In this document: in pieces, positions 10,774-23,211 of the stretch
Numbering within the stretch: position 1 is the first letter of the stretch
Layout of the letters: each line of letters starts with the position of its first letter
NCBI RefSeq assembly: GCF_011397635.1
Contig: NC_064775.1
Coordinates: forward strand, 15,823,452 to 15,887,451
Length of the DNA stretch: 64,000 nt
From: Epinephelus fuscoguttatus
Taxonomy: Eukaryota > Chordata > Actinopteri > Perciformes > Serranidae
Reading direction: 5' to 3'
Position numbers and translations under genes: made by a program
The notes under the pieces: generated by a model
The model's input: the letters and a program-made list of their open reading frames with translations, nothing else
Databases searched by the model: none
Told to the model about the DNA's origin: nothing

Positions 10774-13700
10774 ATGGCGGAGTACCTGGCATCCATTTTC
10801 GGCACAGAAAAAGACAAGTAAGTTTTATTTAATATTAACATTAAAAGTCGTCAAACGACGAGTGTTTTATAAGGTATGTTTGCAGCGGTTTTTAACCGCA
10901 CCAGCGGGGCTCAGCTTGTAGCTGCTGCGCTGCTGAATGACTCAGTCAAGCTAACATTAGCAACAGGAAGCTAACGCTCAGCTAACACATTGAATGAAAC
11001 TCAGGGAAGCACCTCAGCTAACCTGCAGCTGCTGTGTTTTATGTGTTTGCATCAAAAATGTGTCAGTTTACAAAGTGTTCACTAGTATGTTGGTACACGT
11101 AAATATTATAAGCACAATATGGAGGTCATTAAATGTAAAGGCAGCGTGTAGCCTGGTTATTAATAAGCTTGTTAGCAGGCTAGCTGGCTAGCTCAGGCGG
11201 ATTGTTGTGTTCCGTTTCACCAGTGGAGTGCAGCTTAATGCTTCCTGCACACAGTGAATTGTTTGCTATGCACAGAACTGAATATCGCGCGACATGACAA
11301 ATTTACATTTACTGCACCAGTGTGACGAGTATTTGGAGGAGGGTTGTAGTGCCGTTTGTATAGGGGGTGGTTCGTGAAACTTAAAAACAACCGGTAATCA
11401 ACAGCCAAGCAGAGGCTTCTCTTATCTAATAGGCAATACAATATTGGTGTAACTTAACTCCCAAACAATATTTAATTGATATTGTCTAGTTCTAATACTT
11501 AAAAGGGATCTTCATACAATTTCAGTATTCATATATGTTATTCCAGTGATCTACTACATTATGAAACAGGAGTAAACATGATCTTCTCTCCCAAATATAA
11601 AATAACAGAGTGCTTAAATTCAAATTAAGTCTGGAGCTGCTCCATAGACAATGAATGGTGAAAGATGTTACAGATGACACTGAGAGCACCCAGAGGAATG
11701 TTCTGAGTATGCAGGTTCATTTTCTATTTCATTAAATGAGCACATTGGGGTGTAAAAGATAAAATACACACTGTGTGGGTCCTCAGAATCAGCCTCCCAT
11801 TCATAATCTGTGGAGCAGCTTCAGCTTCTGATGTCCACAAATACAGATTGAACTGTTTTTAGACCCTGTTAAGAGCACAATGGAATTCTTAATTGAGGCG
11901 GTGATCCCATTTCAGTAGGTAACATAGCTCATAAATATGTCTGGTGGTTTATATTGTAAACAAATACTGGAGAAAGACCAGAACCAACAGTGACTTGATG
12001 TGACAAACTAGTGTTGCCTGTTTATTCAAAGCCTGATATAGATATGCTTCTGTTCCATAGAGCTCCGTCGCTGTCAAGACAATATTATAAATACATCAGT
12101 GAGCCATGCGCAAGAAGTTCCCTCCTTACATGTACAAATTGTTCCGTCGAGGAATACAAATTGTATTTTATTTATTTTTTTATTTTTTTATTTAAAAATT
12201 TCAGATTTTAATTTTTCAGAGCTGTAGGGGCTCCATAGTTTTGGGAGATTTTTGAATTTTTAAAATACAAGCATTATAGGCTCTTGACCTGTTCTGCAGC
12301 CATAGATATGTTGATTTGGAAAGTCTTAAGAAACAATGATGCATTATTGGTGTGAGTCTGATGACACTTTTCCTTCTTTTCCAGGGTCAATTGTTCCTTC
12401 TATTTTAAAATTGGTGCTTGCAGACATGGAGACCGCTGCTCGAGATTGCACAACAAACCAACCTTCAGCCAGGTGAGGATCCCACCACAAGTTTTTCTAC
12501 CAAAATAATGGCTCTTTATCCCATGGTCTCGTTGAATACTTGACTCTGATTGGCTGCAGGGTGTCCATTAGGTAAGGGATAATGCCTGACAAGGTGTCCA
12601 TTATCAGAAATTAATGGCCGGCGTGAAGGCATGAGCCGTCTGACATGCAGACACCTCGTTGGGCATTTTCCCTAAATAAACTGCACGAACATGTAACACT
12701 TTTCTGCCTTAACAGATGAGGCGATTTTCAATTTGCCTCTCATTCACCCATTCACACGCGTACTGACACACTATTCACACAAATAATACAAAATTACATA
12801 CATACAAAATTAAAGTATCCTAATCAAATAAAACAGCAGTTTTTTTCTGTTTGTTCGGATAAGACGCTGTGAAAAAAATGCTTTGGAGCTGCACCCAAGC
12901 CTGTTCTGGCATCCTGTTGGCTAAAATGTTGGTGACGTTCTAATGTAAACAAACACAAGCAATATCGTACCATATACAGGTGTGACCTAGATAATTTTTG
13001 TCAACCTCGATAAGTTCATAACCCAATTATTGTGACTCATCGAGGCACACACCCAAATCACAAGTCATGTTGCAAACTAAACCAGTGAAGACTGTGTGGA
13101 AGCTCTTAACTCATGCAGCCGATCTGTTTGAAAAAAAATGTCATATTCACTTATTAGATGAAACGCTGAATTGGGATATTGACTGTGTAATCTCTCAGAC
13201 ATGGTCTGCTTCATGTGGCATTAGAGTTAAAAGTGTTCATATGCACTGTAGATGAGTTACTTCAAAAGTTTGTTTTTAGTTGTTAAGTAGGAGTACTGTG
13301 TGTGCAAAATGTTGTGTTCATATTTTGCAAACCTCTGCTAATTTTCTAGTTAATGTGTCAGCAATTACTTATGGTTAAAAAAAACTGCCCTTATTCTGAA
13401 ACAAAACTGTACCAGACATGTCATTATCGTAGCTTTCTCCTCAGTTTCAAGGATTTTGTACGTGCGTGACTGTCATAAAGATGTAAACAAGCTAAAATAG
13501 AGTTTGATATAATCAGAAATAGTGCACCGCTAGACATTCATCAAAGAATCCTGTCTGACCAAATGCGTTTTTGTTCTTTCCCCTGCAGACTATCTTGATT
13601 CAGAACATCTACCGTAATCCCCAGAACAGCGCACAGACGGCCGACGCTTCTCGCTGTAAGTTAAACATATGTCAGCAACCTCCCTTTGTATTACCTTGAA

Positions 13701-16700
13701 GTGGTGTTCACATATAACAGGTGTGAGGTGCTGCTTCAGCCCTGTTAGCTGGAGACCCAGCTGTGACCTTTTTATCTCCTAAGTATCCCAGACTAAATAT
13801 TGAGTCATGCATCGGTCATTACCTAATACCAACGAAAAGCACACATGCTTCTGTTTTTCAACCTTGTGTAGCCGAGCATTCACGCCGATACACAAACAGT
13901 ACATACAGCCTGTGTAGATTATGGCAGAACATCTAGAACTGTGTGTTGTTGGAGTGCGCAGTAAATACGCTGAGCCCAGTCGAGTAGAGTTGAAGCAGTA
14001 CCTCGCACACAGGTAAGTGTGTAATGGGCAGCGGGGCCTTAGTGTTTTTATATTGGGCCCCATAATTGAATTATGCCTCCAGTGAATTTGAAAACATTGC
14101 ATTCACTCTGCCATTGACACAAGAGGCGTTCTTTACTTCAGCATCACAAAATGACTGTTGATCCAGTGAAATGTCCTCTGTCAGCACCCTTCTTTGTCCC
14201 TTAAATAATCCACAGGTGCCGTTATATTTCATAATCAAGTCTAACAATTAGAGTTTTATTTTAATTTAGGTTGTTTTCATTTAAATGTGCCACAAATTAG
14301 GACAATTTAAAGTCTTAGGAGGTCATTCTCTTCCTTTCAGCACAGGGCTGGGCAATAAAATGATCTCAAAAGGGGATCGTGATAACATTTATGTCAATAT
14401 TGATGATAAGCTTTTGACAATTTTACTCCATGCACCGAAACAATGTCTGTATACAGGACAGCTGGCAGGATGGGATCATGGGCAGCATGGGATGTTTTGA
14501 CGATGTGTTACGTGTGCGACCCATCACAGGAGATTAAAAAAAGGAGCTTTTAGCAATTAGCAGCTAAGAACAGTGGTCGAAAATTATCACAAATTGGGGA
14601 AACAATGAGTTCAAGGTGCCCCTTACCCTCTGAGCAGAGGACAAGATCAGCCGCCATGTAACAAAGATGATAAATTGTTGTTGCTGGTATGTTACGCCAT
14701 TGTTATAGTTTATTAAGCGCTGTCGATCCCTGTGTTCTATGTCACACTAGTTTCCGACACTGTTAAATGTAATGTCACGTCTCTTTTGATTACGCAGTGC
14801 TGGCATGCAACCTAAAATCACACACTGGGGCAGAATGATGTTGCCGTCATTTGGTCCTGTGTAAAAATGCAAATGCGGTATGAGGAAGGGACTTTGTAGC
14901 AGCCTTATAGTGCAATCTCTGTAAAACTATCATTATCCATATGTGCAACCAATCGATCAATGTGGATAATTATCGTGAGACTATTTTTGCCTTATTGTCC
15001 AGCCCTATTTCAGCCTGTTATTACATAGACAACTCTGGAGACTAATTTACCAGGGAAGGTGATCCATTATTGTGAATGAGTGAATGAGTAGCTCATTTAT
15101 AGCTTAGTTGTGTTTTGCAAGGTTGTGTCCGAGCAGTAAAGTTTTAAATTAAGTTTGGTGTTTTATTTAATGCATTAATCAAAAAACAAAAAAACCCTGA
15201 AAGTTATTTTACCTTGTTTGTATAGATCATAGCCTCCTCACTCTTAATCAAATCAAAATCTTTGATCCACAATCTCTTACATTAAACGGGACTTAAATCT
15301 AGTATACACACTTAGAGCCTAAACTTGGAGCCCATTCTCAGACCTGTAATATTAAGAAACGTAAAACAAACCCTGAAAGTTGGGTAAAAGGAATGAATAT
15401 CTGAAAAACAGTGAGGGCTACAGACACTGAGCTTCAACTTTATCCATCACATATTTAATTACCCAGGACTTATGATATGTGATAACAAAGGGCCGCAATT
15501 TACTGATAGAAAAATTTCTAATCAAATTTTTTTCTTCCTCAGCTCTTTATTTTGATTTATGTCACAGAAGTTTACGTTTTGTATTTCAGACCATTTCCCT
15601 CTTGAACATTTACCTTCATAACCTTCAAAACTCTGCCCAGTCTGCTGATGGTTTACACTGTAAGTTCTCCCTTCATCCGCAGGACCCTCCAGCACTGACT
15701 GCACTTAATTTACTGTATCACACCTCCCCACATATAATTTGGCTTAGTGCAGGAACATGTCCTCTAGAGATGTCTAGCACATCACATCCTTTCCTGGAGA
15801 ATAGAATAACAGGCCACATGCTGTTCTGCATGTTTTCCTGGCCGAACTCACTACCTGAGTCTGTGTCGTGCAATAACGTGCACAACTTTGTGTCAGATCT
15901 TTTCATTTTGCTCTTGTAAAGCAGACGTGTTAAAAAGCTTTAAAGCTATGATTAACTTATTGTTTCTTTGTTCCTTGCATTACACTTAAAAGGGTAACCT
16001 CTGTATTTTTCAACCTGGACCCTATTTTCTCATGTTTTTGTGTCTAAGTGACTAATGGAACAACAATTTTTGAAATTGGTTGAGCACTGAGGGAGAGCAC
16101 TGCAGCTAGCAGTCATAAAACAGGCTGCAATGTAATCACTCCAGGCAAATAAGCACTGTCAATTTACGTCCACTGAAAGTGTTTGTTTTTACCACAAACG
16201 GGCTCAGATTGTTGTTTTAAGTGTCTGACAACATTATGGAAATAACTTCAACAGAGATAGACCTTTTTGTTTGAGTAAGATTATTTTTGTTTAACCACAA
16301 ACAGCTTTGAAATGGCTATCACCATTCAAATAAACTGTACTTTTACTGTGAATAGAGCCAGCATATTTTCACATCTAACTAAATTAAGTTTTTTTAGTTA
16401 GTAACTTAGCACTAACTTCCTGAAAAAGTTAGGAAATTAATAGCATGGTTTTCCAAGCCTGGAAATGATTTGGAATTAAAAGAATGTTTGGGAAAAAAAC
16501 TTAAAACATGTTTAATGTTACACTAAATATGTCCCTGTATTACTAAATTTAAATCTAGACCTGCGTTGTGTGCTCTGTCTCTGTAGGGATCCTCTCCATA
16601 ATGTTGTCAGTCACCTAAAATAATCTGAGCCTGTCAGCAAACATGCTCCAAGTGGTTACATTGCAGCCTGTTTTGCCCCTTCAGCTTCAGTGCTTCAAAA

Positions 16701-19700
16701 ATTGTTGTGCCCATTAGTCACCTAGACACAAAAACATGGGGAAAGAGTATTCAAGTTGAAAAAACAGAAGTTTCAGTACACAATTTTTGCTTCTGAGTCA
16801 TGGAAGCAGGTTTCTACTAGTGTTGTCCTCAACCTAGGAAGATGTCCTTCATGTAGTAGCCAGAGATTGTCATGAAGTAGTTGATAAGCTAGCCGTAAAA
16901 ACACAACATGATGGTAATGTAGTTACACAAACAGAGGGTAAAATACTGGCAGATCATTTGAAGTAAAGCAGTTAACCAGGAGAAGGCTAAGAGGGGCCAC
17001 CTGTAGTTCTTACTTTGCTTCTGTAAAATAGGTTTAGAGAGAGTAGACTGTTTCTCCGGCAACAAATAACATACAGACTCTTCATCTTTTTTGATCGATG
17101 TTTGCAGGGTGTCACTAACATAGCAAGATGTATCAGTTAGATTTGTTTGCTAAAAGCTACACGGTCCATTTGAAGACTCTTTTGCCACCAGCGTCCGCTT
17201 TGCCCTGACTGTCCCTTTGTTGACATTCTGTAGGTGCCGTCAGCGATGTGGAAATGCAGGAGCACTATGATGAGTTCTTTGAGGTGAGCGACCTTTTGTG
17301 CTGGCGTCTCGTCTTCACTCCACTTTGCACGGTGTGATGTCACTACTGCGTTATCTGCTTTTTGTTGAAACATTGCAACCAAAAGGAGCATCATGACATT
17401 GCCAAAATTTATTCAGTTTGTGCTGAGGCAAGAGTCATTTAGGAGCCAGTATGTACTCAGCTGGAATACACAACAGCTGCTTTTGCAGGTGGACAATGCC
17501 AGGTAGTATAGATAAAAAAAATAAATTATAAAAATTGTGCTTTTATTGGTATAAAAAGTAGCTATTTTCTTCATTTTATTTTCTTGTTTCTTAATTGTGA
17601 CCGTGTTTTTGAGTCCTGAATATAAAGCTAAAATCTTTCTAGATAATCTGTGGATAAAACTACCTATGATGACATTGCTCAGCTTCATTTGCAATGAAAA
17701 GAAATGTGTTGCTGAACCAGGCGGTCTGTCAATACAAAGGTCATGCCAAAACATAATCTCCAAACCGTTATATAATAAACTCACCCTTCATTATAAAAGG
17801 ATGTTTTAATAAGGGGTGTTGGCTGAACTGTTACAGTAACTCCACACAACAGTCACTCACTAATATGCAGTGTGTGTGAACCAGTTGCACATAATAATTG
17901 TTTATTTTCGATATCCAGCCTGTGTCTGATCATTACATCTGCAGGGTTTCACCCACAGGAAACTGGTCAGCAAACAAATGAAGCATTATTTTGATGGATT
18001 TTGCAGATACTGAGCTTTGGATATTGCATTTGGCCATATTGCAATTTCAGTAATATTTTGATTAATTGTGCAGCCCTAGAGGGAAAAAAAACTCTCCATT
18101 CCAGCAGGTGGCGGTATTCTGTATTCTTCATTCAAAAAGGGAAACCAGAGGACCAGCAGGACAGATTCAAGACGCTAGATCTTTTGTATTATAAAAGGAC
18201 TACAACTTGCATGAGTGGACGAAAAAAAGAACCTTGATAAGAACCTGTCGGAGAGATAATTGTTCCTTCTGTCTCTTATTCCCGACACAGGAGGTGTTCA
18301 CAGAGATGGAGGAGAAGTACGGAGAGGTGGAGGAGATGAATGTGTGTGATAACTTGGGCGACCACCTTGTCGGCAATGTCTACGTCAAGGTTGGTGATTG
18401 ATCTGAAATGTATTCACAAGACAGGTGGAGCTGACACAATTGAGATTGTACGAATGGATGTGGTATGTGTGCCTCCTGTGTGCAGTTTCGCCGCGAGGAA
18501 GATGCAGAGAAAGCGGTCATGGACCTGAACAATCGGTGGTTCAACGCCCAACCCATCCACGCCGAGCTCTCCCCCGTCACTGACTTCAGGGAAGCTTGCT
18601 GCCGCCAATATGAAATGGGGTGAGTGTAATAGATGTTTTTAATATAACAAACTGTACAATATTGTGCTGAGATAGCAACTAAACAACAGTGCAAAGGGCT
18701 TAATGTAAAATGTCTTTATTGCAACTAGTGCAAAAGCGTCCTCCAATTACATAAAGTGTTTAAATAAATGTAATGAAATTTTAAGTTGGTGCAGGGCAGA
18801 GGAAATTTTGTTGATTGTCTTGCCTGCATTTTAACAGCAGCCGAGCAGAGAACTTCTGTTTTTCCTCTTGCGTTGCCCAATCAACAGATAGAAAACTAGA
18901 AAAACGGGAAATCTCAAAAGGATATTACACAGTCTGGACACTGTTCTCCACTGGCTGAAGTTTCCATGCTGACGTCCTCCTGATATTAGCAGTAATCGCC
19001 ATATGAGTGCAGTTCAAAGCAGCAGTGATGAGCTAGACAGTGGGATACAGACACGCACTAGTCTCGCTCACCAGACCTTTCTCAAGAAAAGAAAGGTCTG
19101 GCTGGGCCGACTCTCACTTTGAGATTGGAGAAAAAAATGCCCCGACTGCTTGTATTTCTTTCAACCAATCACAATCATTCTGGGCGGTGCCACAGCAACG
19201 GTGCGCTTGCAAAAATATTGCCGGGGGGAAACAGGTTTTGGTGTAACACGCCCACAAAAATATCGCCTACAGGACGCGAACCATGGCAGAAAAATGGCTA
19301 CGTCCCCGCAAGATCAAACACCGCAAAAGTTAGTAAAGGAAGTGTTGAAAACGGTTGAAAACTGCTACACAACCGGAGGTGGTAGGGCGGGACTTCAGCG
19401 GATGGTTCGTTCTGCCCAATGAGAGGCTGATCTATGCAGCGAACTTCTGCCCACTCAGACTAGACACGCACTAACATGCATGAACAAAAGGACCGGCAGA
19501 GAAGCTCAGATTACAACACACACAGGTCGTGTGACATCATTCTCTTCTCAGGAAGTGTTACTCCACTCTCTTTACATAGCAAATAGTTGTTTGCTGCAGT
19601 AATAGTGCTCTGAACATTCCAGCATACAGAATTTTTAACACAAATGGATTATAAAACAACTAAAAATCAATGCTTCTGCTGCTTCCGCCACACATTGTTT

Positions 19701-20674
19701 TACTGGAGAAGCTTTTACACTTTGTGCATCTGTGTGAAGGCAGAAAAAGATGTGTTGCAGGCAGCAGGGTAGTGAGGTGGGAAGAGAGTCAGCCCTGCAG
19801 CTATCCCAGATAAAGCTCCACTATTCATCCTGCAGCTAAGGCTGGATTACTAACCGGGTAAAGAGGGCAGTGGAGGGGCCTCGAAAGCTCCAGACTTACT
19901 GGGTGTAAACTGCTTTGTGCTCATTTAATTGCCAGCTTGTTAGGGAGTATGCACAACTGAAGCACAGTATCAAGAGACATGATAAGAGCCTGGTAGGTAA
20001 AAACGGCCATGCCAGCAGCTAGATAAAACTTCAGCTCGCACGTGTGTCCTTCAGCGAGGCACTGAAACCGTACCCAGCTGCATGGGCACCGTGTGATTTA
20101 TAACATTTTGTTTTAAATGCAAGATAAACTTTGTCCTTGCAAAGTGGGAGGAAACTTGTGCCCCTCTGCTTTATGAGACTCTGTGTTTTTCCGTTGGATC
20201 AGGAGTTGTTTGCTCTGCCAGTGATAGGACCAAGTTAGTGTGAGTGTGGGGGGAGATAAAGATCAGATGTTCTGCTTGGTGGGCTGCCATGCTCCTCAGT
20301 ATGTGTAACTAAGAGCCAATTTTTACTCATGGCACAGCTACACCAAATGCAAGCCAAGCAAGTGTTAACCCTTTATGTGCTGTTTGCCTACAGAGAGTGC
20401 ACCCGAGGTGGCTTCTGCAACTTCATGCACTTGAAACCCATATCGCGGGAACTTCGTAGGGAGCTGTACGGCCGCCGCAGGAAAAGGTACAGATATCTTG
20501 AAACGTTTATATTCTGGGATCAGTCAGAATTTGTGGATTAATGTTTCTGACTCTCCCATCAGGCACCGCTCTCGCTCGCGTTCCCGTGAACGACGCTCCC
20601 GCTCCAGGGACCGACGGCGGGACCGGGAGAGGCCAAGACGGTCGAGGGACCGAGAGCGCTCTGGAAGATTCTGA
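10774..20674 (+). CDS. u2af1: U2AF1, small subunit of splicing factor U2AF (U2AF35)
   Basis: Nuclear protein that binds the AG of 3' splice sites as partner of U2AF2. Exons: 10774-10817, 12385-12472, then either 13589-13655 or 15590-15659, then 17234-17283, 18291-18389, 18486-18619, 20394-20486 and 20563-20674. The joined frame gives 228 or 229 residues (human 240). Visible domains are a first CCCH zinc finger (Cys18, Cys27, Cys33, His37, in [20 protein letters not shown]), a UHM/RRM-like domain ([20 protein letters not shown] to [13 protein letters not shown]), a second CCCH finger ([20 protein letters not shown]) and a short RS tail. Ser34 and the Gln of CCRQYEM, sites of human leukaemia mutations, are conserved. 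The tail lacks the human glycine run, which explains most of the length difference. Confidence 0.97.
13589..13655 (+). CDS. u2af1: U2AF1 alternative exon Ab (67 nt)
   Basis: Encodes [20 protein letters not shown] followed by SR and a split Cys codon. It resembles the human exon Ab (U2AF35b isoform) and, as in human, is the upstream copy of the pair. The acceptor is CCCCTGCAG and the donor GTAAGT. Length is one base over a multiple of three, so it must be used instead of the second copy and not with it. Confidence 0.9.
14344..15006. mobile_element. MITE-like element between the U2AF1 alternative exons
   Basis: The left end reads AGGGCTGGGCAATAA and the right end, reversed, AGGGCTGGACAATAA. 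The ends continue with looser pairing over about 50 bases. The 660-bp interior is non-coding. This looks like the non-autonomous teleost repeats that begin GGGCTGGGCAATA. It occupies much of the intron separating the two alternative exons. Confidence 0.6.
15590..15659 (+). CDS. u2af1: U2AF1 alternative exon 3 (70 nt)
   Basis: Encodes [20 protein letters not shown] followed by GLH and a split Cys codon. The flanking residues ([15 protein letters not shown]) match human exon 3 (ALLNIY, NSSQSADGL), but the middle reads LHNL where the Ab copy and human read RNP, so it is one codon longer. Splice signals are good (TTTTGTATTTCAG acceptor, GTAAGT donor) and the phase equals that of the Ab copy. Use of both exons shifts the frame, as known for the U2AF35c transcript. 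It could be a working variant exon or one starting to decay. Confidence 0.7.
15991..16778. mobile_element. Fold-back element with long inverted repeats in U2AF1
   Basis: The left arm (about 15991-16230) and the right arm (about 16570-16778) are diverged inverted copies. Shared words include CATGTTTTTGTGTCTA, GTGACTAATGG, CAACAATTTTTGAA, AACAGGCTGCAATGTAA, GGCTCAGATT and TGACAACATTATGGA. About 340 bases lie between the arms and no protein is encoded. The arms exceed 200 bp, so a transcript could fold into a long hairpin. It sits in the intron after alternative exon 3. Confidence 0.7.
19058..19462. mobile_element. hAT-like MITE with 8-bp target duplication
   Basis: A 405-bp non-coding element flanked by a perfect 8-bp duplication GACACGCA (19050-19057 and 19463-19470). 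Its ends read CTAGTCT and AGACTA, and near the left end is a perfect 11-bp hairpin, CCAGACCTTTC (19071-19081) with GAAAGGTCTGG (19091-19101). The 8-bp duplication and CTAG-type ends fit the hAT superfamily. It lies in the intron between U2AF1 exons 18486-18619 and 20394-20486, and is related to 41499-41848. Confidence 0.75.
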
Positions 20675-20820
20675 AGGAAGCCAAGACTGACCTAATGTCC
20701 TACCAAATCCCTCCCTCCTAACCCCAGCAGTGATGACAAAGTTATTTTCTTTTTTGGTGAATTGTTGGAAGTGTTTTTCTTTTATTCCCTTTTTTTAAGA
20801 CGAGCTTGTGTCGCTTTCTC

Positions 20821-20826
20821 AATAAA
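20821..20826 (+). terminator. U2AF1 poly(A) signal
   Basis: AATAAA 147 bp after the U2AF1 stop codon, giving a short 3' untranslated region. Confidence 0.7.
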
Positions 20827-20839
20827 ACAGATTTGTAAT

Positions 20840-22330
20840 TCTGCACTGGCACCACTTACTTACATGAACCTAATAATTGATTACAGAGAGACCTTTTATA
20901 CGTGGAAAGTGCTGATTTTTTGGTACACTTTGGTAGCATTCTTGCACAACTGTTGAATCATTAAAAAGAATTTGGGTTAATATATGAGCCTTTAAGCAAG
21001 AGTTATGAGTTTAGCTAAGCTGTGGGTCAGAATATAAAGCTACCAGCTACTGTATTATTCTGATGCTGCTGCTAAAAACAAGCACCAGTTATTTTTCAAA
21101 TGCAACCCAACCTGGAGCTCCTTTTCAGTACTGTCACACATCTCTTTGTCACTGTCGTCGTCGTTAAACTGGTATAACTGGTAGTGACAGATCTGATGAG
21201 CCATTTCAGACTTGGCATCAACCACATTCATAAATAGAGTTTTAAATAAGAAATGAATGCACTTCATTATGGATGAATGCAGACAACTACGTCGCTGTAA
21301 ATGTATCTACATTCCCACCTCCTCAACGTAGCTTACTGTTATGTTTATTCATTGTTGCTTTAATCACATGGTGAATGATGCAATGTTAACAGAAGTTTTA
21401 TCAGCTGTGGAGCTCAAAGAGTGATAAAGCTCTGGCATGGAAAATAATTTTAGATTTGAATGACAGTTTAATTTTTTAATTAATTCTGATATTCTTTTGC
21501 ATTCTGATATTTTTCAATTACATCTTACATCTTTTGATTTTGTGTTTATGTCGCTCTTCAATGTTTTATTAAGATGATTTTTTTTTTCCAGTTCCAATTT
21601 TCCGTCACTACTGGTGTGAAAAGAAACCTAAAACTACAAAAAGTGACATGAAGTGAAAATCGGGAGACTGTCCTTGATTGTCCTTCTTTTGAGTTTCATC
21701 TTATCAATGTCATTTTTTCTTACTATTTTTTCACTTAAAAAAATAGTAAGAACTAAAAGAATAGTGACATGATGTCATAGTCAAAAGATTGTGGTGAAAA
21801 AACATCAGAATGTAAATATATATATATATATAAAGAATACTAATTGTAAAAAGTCATTTTAATGGCTTGCTTTTACTTTTCATTAGAAATGTGAGTGTTT
21901 CCGGCTCGAGCTCCACAGCTGATCAGACTTCTGGTAATATTGCATCATTCACATGGTAAAAAAGAAACTTAAAGTCACCACACTTTCTGTTTAAAAAAAT
22001 GGGGATATTCCATGGGGACATGGGGATATTCTTAAAGAAGAATATAGTTACACACTCTGATATGTGATATATGAAAATAAAAAATAAGAATATTGGAGAA
22101 CAAAAGTTTAAAACCCCAAACTGGCATATGTTTGCCAACTTTTCCAAGACCATGTCAACAGTAATATTTATATTATGTTTATGTACATGTAATTTAATTC
22201 TGTGTGAGTGACAGTCCACGCATGAGAAGCTTTCGAGATGTCACATGTGTGAAAGGTACACGGAGTGTGTTGGGTCAATAAAAGGTAAACAGATGGGGTT
22301 GGTAACTTTAACACAGCGTTTTCCCGAACC
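20840..22330. other. Spacer between U2AF1 and CBS
   Basis: No gene is visible. The sequence is AT-rich. At 21717-21752 two perfect 15-bp arms (starting TTCTTACTAT) flank a six-base loop. A short TA microsatellite lies near 21815. The minus-strand open frames at 21055-21267 and 21923-22219 have no recognisable similarity. Confidence 0.45.
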
Positions 22331-22339
22331 CTTATTAAG

Positions 22340-22545
22340 AAATCTCTGCTCTGATTGGCCGAGCGGACCAAACAGACGCCCCCGCCGCAGCCAATCGGAG
22401 CGCGCCTTAAACTTTGACCACCTCCCCCTCCCTTAGGTCCACGTGTTTCGTCACGAATACCGCTGTCTCTCGGAAGTTGCTCACTCCGCATTGTTGTCCT
22501 GGGTACGCGTGTACATCAGGGCTGTCTGTGTTTCTGTCTTTTACA
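22340..22545 (+). promoter_or_regulatory. CBS promoter region with CCAAT, GC and E-box elements
   Basis: A CpG-rich stretch directly before the CBS non-coding first exon. It contains an inverted CCAAT box (ATTGG, 22356-22360), a direct CCAAT box (22391-22395), a C-rich Sp1-like tract (CCTCCCCCTCCC, near 22421) and a palindromic E-box CACGTG (22440-22445). The human CBS promoter is known to use NF-Y, Sp1/Sp3 and USF, whose sites are CCAAT, GC-rich and CACGTG respectively. The match in element types is seen; factor binding is inferred. Confidence 0.55.
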
Positions 22546-22573
22546 GGTCTGTGAGGCGCGTTTGAATCACAAG
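22480..22573 (+). other. cbs: CBS non-coding first exon (start approximate)
   Basis: A consensus donor (AAG then GTGAGT, boundary 22573/22574) lies just after the promoter-like block, about 5.9 kb before the exon holding the CBS start codon. No ATG-led frame continues through it. The transcription start cannot be fixed from sequence. Confidence 0.45.
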
Positions 22574-23211
22574 GTGAGTGGGAATTATTAATACAGAGGA
22601 TGGAGACTGAAATAAATCATATACAGATATATGAGGGCACGTGGTGGTCTGACGTTTGATGACTGAGAGGCTGTTCTGATGCAACACCGTAACTGCGCAG
22701 TTCACATTTTTCTTGCTCCTTTTGTCTCCTAATATGTACTTTGTATTCCCGTGTATTAGCTGCTCACATTAAACCTGATAAATCTTATTTTTACGTAATT
22801 ATTTTACGCTAATTCTGAAGGTTACCTTGACATTTGTACCTTTAAATCACTGCTGAATCATACATATTTTCCCTTCCCTTATTCCCTCAGTTCATTTATT
22901 TCTATAAATTAGCTGCCTTTTATTCTGCCATATAGGTTTCTGATACATTTCTACGGGATGTAATGCCTAGCAGGTGTAACGAACGATTAACTTCCCCATT
23001 ATTTTAACAAGGAAGCGATGAGTCATCTGCAGTAACAGTGACGAATCAAAATCTGTGTCTAAAATCTACATTTTGTTCGACCAGGTGTCAAAAATCTAAA
23101 TATATTTATCTTATTTTTGTGGAAAATCACAATTAAGGTACGAATATTTTCATTGGCGCAGGGGCGTGCGTTTCCTTTCAGCAATGTGGGGGTAAAGAGG
23201 GGGGGTCACAC

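Noticed and set aside
22545-22548. TTTTACAG as an acceptor splitting the CBS first exon
   Set aside because: No upstream donor is evident within the short promoter-proximal stretch, so a single non-coding exon ending at 22573 is simpler.
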